NCBI GenBank assembly: GCA_937928755.1
Contig: CALEZI010000057.1
Coordinates: forward strand, 59,817-123,816
Source of the DNA: an uncultured Rhodanobacteraceae bacterium
GTDB lineage: Bacteria; Pseudomonadota; Gammaproteobacteria; Xanthomonadales; SZUA-5
Direction: 5' to 3'
DNA: 64,000 nt
In this document: positions 60,475-64,000 of the stretch, one piece after another
Numbering within the stretch: the stretch's first letter is position 1
Layout: each line of letters begins with the position of its first letter
Position numbers and translations under genes: made by a program
Notes under the pieces: model-generated
Told to the model about the DNA's origin: nothing
What the model saw: the letters and a program-made list of their open reading frames with translations, nothing else
Databases searched by the model: none

Positions 60475-62292
60475 TCAGCGCTGCACGGCAAATTCAGGCG
60501 AAACGATGATCACGCGCAACACCTGGACGATGCGTGCGACACGATTGGCATCCGTTGTCGGCGCCGTTTGCGAGGTCAGCATGTTGACCAACACACTGCG
60601 CATGTTGGCCGTCATCGAGCCATACATCAGCCGCAGGTTGAACTCATCGATCAGTTGCCCGTAGGTGGTGGCATTGCCAGGCTGCTGCATGATGGCGAGG
60701 TAGGGATCCAGCTGCACGCAGGCGCGCGTCGCCGAGCTGCAGGTCGCAGTGCCGGTGGCGATATACCAACCACCGCCGGCAATGCGGCTCTGGATGGTGT
60801 CGTTCATCCGCGTGATGGTCGACTCATTCAGGATCTGGAATTCGGGCGAATACAGGTTGGCCGTCTGCAATGCGCCTGGATTCTGGTAGTCCGGCTCGTA
60901 GAAATTGAATACGGTCGGCGCGTTGAACGGGCGCTGGCTGAAGCTGCTGTCGAAGCCGAGCGACATGGTGATGTTGCCGACATTCGAGTTCGTCTGCGGT
61001 GGATTTCCGGTCTGCGGCGGTTCGGGCTGGCCCTGAACCACGTCGAGCGCGCGCCAGAGCGCGCTCATGCGCAGCACCGGCTCGCGCAGTTTGCCGAAGT
61101 TGCCGGATGGTACGGCTCGCGCCTCGCTGTCCAGCAGCACGGCGCGGATCACCGCAGCGAGATCGCCGCGCACGCCCGAACCGTTGTTGTTGAACACCGT
61201 CGCCACGCGCTGGATGTAGGCGGGCGAGGGATTGCTGGTGACGAAGCGCTGGATCAACTGGCGGCTGATAAACGGCGCCACCGTGGCGTGGTTGGCGATC
61301 GCATCCAGCGTGCGCGTGAAGTCGAGGTTGCAGCCGGTCTGGTTGTCGCTGACGGCCGGCAGCACGATGCTGTCGAAGATCGTCTTGGTGGCGAAGTCGT
61401 GGAAGGTGCGCCCGCTCACCAGATAACTTTGGGTGTTCGGCGGATTGCTCATCGGAAAGCAGATCATCGGCGCCATGAAGTCGGCGTTGGTGTTGTTGCC
61501 GAAACTCGTATTGGTGAAATTCGTGCGCCCGTAGGAGAGCCCGGTAAACACCCGCGCCAACTCGGCGATGATGGCGTTGTCGTAGGTGGGAATCGGGTTG
61601 CCGCCGGACAACTGCAAGGAATGATCGAGATTGCGCTTGACCAACCCGAAGGAAAACAGCTGCATCACTTCGCGTGCGTAGTTTTCGTCGGGCAGGATGG
61701 TCGCGCCGCCGCTGCTGTAGGCGGCCCGGTTCCGGACATAGGTGAGCCATTGGCCCATGGTCGGGCTGTAAGTGACCTGCCCGAGCAGCGTGCGGTAGTT
61801 GCCAAGCGCGTTACGCGTCAACAGGTCGGCATATTCGGCCATCATTCGCGTGTCGATGCCGCCGCTGTCCGAGGCCACCAGAATCTGGCTCAACGCGAAC
61901 GCCATGCGCTGGCGCAACTGATCCGGCGCGAACACCGCCTGCACCCACCAGCGGTCGACACGATGACCCGAGTTGAGCGAAAAATTCGGGTTCAACGTCA
62001 GGTTGTCGAGCCAGGGACGCGTCAGTGTCGGCGGCAAGGCAAACTGCTGTTCCAGCCACTGGCTGTAGCCAATGCCGCGCAGCCGCGCGATTTCCGCTCG
62101 TGTCGGCCCGAAGGTGGCCTGGGTCAGGAATCGCGCCGCTTGCGCGTCGCTGGCCGGCGCATCGGCGACGTTGTCGAAACCGCCGCGAAAAATCAGGCTG
62201 GTGTCCTGAGCCACGGCTGAAACCGACCACAGTAACGATGTTGCGGCCAGCGCGTTGCGCGCGCAGTTCGCCAGCCATTGAATCGTCTTCAT
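60475..62292 (-). CDS. DUF1800 family secreted protein
   Basis: A 605-residue protein. The Sec signal peptide (1-28, cleavage after AVA before QDTSL) is followed by ARFLTQATFGPTRAEIARL, the hallmark DUF1800 opening, then RQRMAFALSQILV, NYAREVMQLFSFGL and RVFTGLSYGR. The function is unknown; it is found with DUF1501 in surface or extracellular contexts. The ATG at 62292 (MKTIQW) is used, since the frame open to 63468 is antisense to yqgE and ruvX. It shares a 198-nt divergent region with yqgE. The DUF1501 gene starts 11 nt after its stop, so they form one operon. Confidence 0.92.
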   Translation of the reverse strand: MKTIQWLANCARNALAATSLLWSVSAVAQDTSLIFRGGFDNVADAPASDAQAARFLTQATFGPTRAEIARLRGIGYSQWLEQQFALPPTLTRPWLDNLTLNPNFSLNSGHRVDRWWVQAVFAPDQLRQRMAFALSQILVASDSGGIDTRMMAEYADLLTRNALGNYRTLLGQVTYSPTMGQWLTYVRNRAAYSSGGATILPDENYAREVMQLFSFGLVKRNLDHSLQLSGGNPIPTYDNAIIAELARVFTGLSYGRTNFTNTSFGNNTNADFMAPMICFPMSNPPNTQSYLVSGRTFHDFATKTIFDSIVLPAVSDNQTGCNLDFTRTLDAIANHATVAPFISRQLIQRFVTSNPSPAYIQRVATVFNNNGSGVRGDLAAVIRAVLLDSEARAVPSGNFGKLREPVLRMSALWRALDVVQGQPEPPQTGNPPQTNSNVGNITMSLGFDSSFSQRPFNAPTVFNFYEPDYQNPGALQTANLYSPEFQILNESTITRMNDTIQSRIAGGGWYIATGTATCSSATRACVQLDPYLAIMQQPGNATTYGQLIDEFNLRLMYGSMTANMRSVLVNMLTSQTAPTTDANRVARIVQVLRVIIVSPEFAVQR

Positions 62293-62478
62293 GTTGTCCC
62301 CGCTTGTGCGAACTGCCGCGTATTGATGATAGGACTGAGCGCCATTGTCGATTGTGATGCGGTGCACGGCGCTCCGTTCCTCGCCCGGCCACCACCGCAG
62401 ATCGGAAATCGCGCAATCCGCGCCATCTTTGCCGGCTGGCGCGCGTAGCTGTCGAGTACTACCGCGAAAAATGCCGGC

Positions 62479-62484
62479 TAGAAT
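62479..62484 (+). promoter_or_regulatory. Possible -10 box for a leaderless yqgE transcript
   Basis: TAGAAT (5 of 6 to TATAAT) lies 6 nt before the yqgE ATG at 62491. Transcription would begin at or within a base or two of the ATG, giving a leaderless mRNA. No Shine-Dalgarno is present just upstream, in keeping with this. No convincing -35 is seen. Confidence 0.35.
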
Positions 62485-62490
62485 CGCAGC

Positions 62491-63054
62491 ATGCTCACCG
62501 CATCCTATCTCGCCAACCACCTGCTGATCGCGATGCCGGGTCTCGACGATCCGAACTTCTCGCGTGGCGTGACCCTCTTGTGCCAACACAACGCCGAAGG
62601 CGCGATGGGCATCATGGTCAACCGGCTGAGCCAGTTCACGCTGGGGGAGGTACTGGAGCAGATGAACATCTCGACCAGGATACCCGGACTTGCCGAACGG
62701 CCGGTGTTCGCAGGCGGCCCGGTGCAGGTCGACCGCGGTTTCGTGGTGCACGAGCCGGTGGCTGGCTTCGATTCCACCTTTCGGGTCTCCGACGAGGTGT
62801 GCGTGACGACGTCGCGCGACGTGCTGGCGGCGATGGCCGAAGGCGACGGCCCACAACGAGCTTTGGTGGCACTCGGTTATGCCGGCTGGGGTGCCGGCCA
62901 ACTGGAGAGCGAGATCCGCGGCAACTCCTGGCTCAGCGTGCCGGCAAGCGCATCGATCCTGTTCGAGACGCCGCTGGAGGCGCGCTGGACCTCCGCAGCG
63001 ATGCTTGCCGGCGTCGACATGCGCCTGCTGACCGACTACGCAGGCCATGCCTGA
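62491..63054 (+). CDS. yqgE: YqgE/AlgH-family protein
   Basis: A 187-residue protein with the DUF179 start (SYLANHLLIAMPGLDDPNFSRGVTLLCQHNAEGAMGIMVN), PVFAGGPVQVDRGFVVH in the middle and LVALGYAGWGAGQLESEIRGNSWL near the C-terminus. The family has a known structure but no established function; it is regularly beside ruvX. The ATG at 62491 has no SD. Its stop overlaps ruvX by 8 nt. Confidence 0.96.
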   Translation: MLTASYLANHLLIAMPGLDDPNFSRGVTLLCQHNAEGAMGIMVNRLSQFTLGEVLEQMNISTRIPGLAERPVFAGGPVQVDRGFVVHEPVAGFDSTFRVSDEVCVTTSRDVLAAMAEGDGPQRALVALGYAGWGAGQLESEIRGNSWLSVPASASILFETPLEARWTSAAMLAGVDMRLLTDYAGHA

Positions 63055-63508
63055 AGCCGCTTCGCGAACCACGACCGCGGGCATCTGGCTGGGGCTGGAC
63101 GTCGGCACGCGTGACCTTGGCGTCGCCGTCGGCAATGAGCTGACCGGGCGCGCACGACCGCTGAAGACGCTGACGATGCAGCCCGATGCGGCGCTGTGGA
63201 GCGCGCTGGACGCACTGGTCGACGAATGGGCGCCGAGCGGCATAGTGGTCGGCTTGCCGCTGACCCGTGAGGGCGGCGAACAGCCGATGACCGCGCGCGC
63301 GCGCCGATTCGCCGCCACCATCGCGCAGCGATATCGCCGACCGGTGGTGCAGCACGACGAACGTGGCTCCACCCAGGTCGCCAAACGTCGGTTTGCCGTG
63401 GAACGCGCTGCCGGCAATGCCAAACGCAAACACGCCGTCGATATCGACGCCCATGCTGCTGCCGTCATCCTCGAGGATTATCTTGCCCATGTCTCTGCCG
63501 GCCATTGA
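63047..63508 (+). CDS. ruvX: Holliday-junction resolvase-like RuvX (YqgF)
   Basis: A 153-residue RNase H-fold protein. Catalytic acids are in WLGLDVGTRDLGVAV, VVQHDERGST and DIDAHAAAVILEDYL, and GIVVGLPLTREG holds the usual loop. It is thought to process 16S rRNA precursor ends and/or act on branched DNA. The start ATG at 63047 lies inside the end of yqgE, so they are coupled; the stop overlaps the start of pyrR by 20 nt. Confidence 0.95.
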   Translation: MPEAASRTTTAGIWLGLDVGTRDLGVAVGNELTGRARPLKTLTMQPDAALWSALDALVDEWAPSGIVVGLPLTREGGEQPMTARARRFAATIAQRYRRPVVQHDERGSTQVAKRRFAVERAAGNAKRKHAVDIDAHAAAVILEDYLAHVSAGH

Positions 63509-64000
63509 GCCACTGCTGGACGCCCTGGTCGTGGCGACCCGCGCACGTCTGGCCGAACACAACATCGTCGAACCGCGGCTGGTCGGCATCCATTCCGGTG
63601 GCGTCTGGCTTGCCCGCCACCTTCAATTCGCGCTGGGACTGAGCGACGAAATCGGCGAGCTCGACATCAGCTTCTACCGCGACGACTTCACGCGCGTCGG
63701 CATGCACCCGACGGTGCGCCCATCGCGCATTCCGTGGGACGTCGAGGGCCGCCATCTGCTGCTGGTCGACGACGTGCTCTACAGCGGGCGTACGATTCGC
63801 GCCGGGCTCAACGAGATCTTCGATTACGGTCGCCCGGCCAGCGTCACGCTGGCGGTATTGATCAGCCGCAACGGTCGCGAACTTCCGATCGAAGCCGGCG
63901 CCTGCGGCGCGCATCTTTCGCTGCCCAGCCACCAGCAGATCAAGCTGCGCGGACCGGCTCCGCTGTACCTGGAACTGGTGGAGCGGACGGGCCGGGGGAC
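63489..64000 (+). CDS. pyrR: Bifunctional PyrR (uracil phosphoribosyltransferase/pyr regulator), cut by the window edge
   Basis: A frame open from ATG 63489 to the right edge shows about 170 residues, nearly the whole protein. It has EPRLVGIHSGGVWLARHLQ, ISFYRDDFTRVG with the acidic strand, and LLLVDDVLYSGRTIRAGLNE (about 92-111), the PRPP-binding loop, followed by LAVLISRNGRELPIEA. PyrR binds pyr mRNA or acts as a uracil phosphoribosyltransferase; in Gammaproteobacteria it usually precedes pyrB and pyrC, which would lie just outside. It overlaps ruvX by 20 nt. Confidence 0.93.
   Translation, partial: MSLPAIEPLLDALVVATRARLAEHNIVEPRLVGIHSGGVWLARHLQFALGLSDEIGELDISFYRDDFTRVGMHPTVRPSRIPWDVEGRHLLLVDDVLYSGRTIRAGLNEIFDYGRPASVTLAVLISRNGRELPIEAGACGAHLSLPSHQQIKLRGPAPLYLELVERTGRG

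Noticed and set aside
62293..63468. An N-terminal extension of the DUF1800 frame over yqgE and ruvX.
   Set aside because: The signal peptide begins at 62292, and the extension is antisense to two well-supported genes.

Overview
The window is a chromosomal stretch of a high-GC gammaproteobacterium, most likely of the Xanthomonadales/Lysobacterales type. Support for this comes from the type IV pilus chemosensory block (pilG-pilH-pilI-pilJ-chpA-chpB-chpC) divergent from gshB and tonB, the ruvX/pyrR neighbourhood, the rng-maf-rlmH-rsfS-nadD-holA housekeeping block, an OxyR with both redox cysteines, and the density of c-di-GMP proteins. No phage, insertion sequence, CRISPR array or rRNA was seen. 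Coding density is high and most genes are intact. Both edges cut a gene: a secreted protein on the left and pyrR on the right.

Layout. 1-10.1 kb: a secreted protein, a membrane Ser/Thr kinase with TPRs, a PAS protein translationally coupled to a metallo-beta-lactamase-fold enzyme, a secreted endonuclease/exonuclease/phosphatase-fold protein, a spermidine-synthase-like protein fused to a membrane transporter-like domain, and a polytopic GT-C-like membrane protein. 10.26 kb: tRNA-Thr(UGU). 10.4-20.8 kb: a c-di-GMP region with a PAS/GAF/GGDEF/EAL protein, a 7TMR-DISM diguanylate cyclase, an HD-GYP protein and an EAL protein, interrupted by an ECF-like sigma factor and aspS. 20.8-25.6 kb: a hairpin repeat, a VOC protein, a PycTM-like (Pycsar effector family) membrane protein, and a tight oxyR-led operon with a hypothetical protein, a PfkB kinase and an NTF2-like protein.

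25.6-33.0 kb (minus strand) is a compact exopolysaccharide control operon: a CpsB/CapC PHP-type tyrosine phosphatase, a Wza-type outer-membrane lipoprotein and a Wzc-type tyrosine autokinase, followed by three less usual genes: a membrane J-domain protein, a TPR protein with a lectin-like C-terminus, and a small FecR-like periplasmic protein. No glycosyltransferases lie beside it. 33.2-42.2 kb is housekeeping: YhdP, RNase G, Maf, RlmH, RsfS, NadD and HolA.

42.2-56.5 kb is the Pil-Chp chemosensory operon, including a 2648-residue ChpA with four recognisable Hpt-like modules, a CheA core, a CheW domain and a receiver. It has a perfect TTGACA -35 box upstream of pilG, and its distal end runs within 12 nt of holA. 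Divergently, gshB and a TonB-family gene overlap. The order then departs from the arrangement I recall in Pseudomonas: a DUF1501/DUF1800 pair, preceded by a 30-bp inverted repeat, sits between tonB and yqgE-ruvX-pyrR. Together the window is dominated by surface behaviour: twitching control, c-di-GMP signalling, exopolysaccharide export and envelope maintenance.
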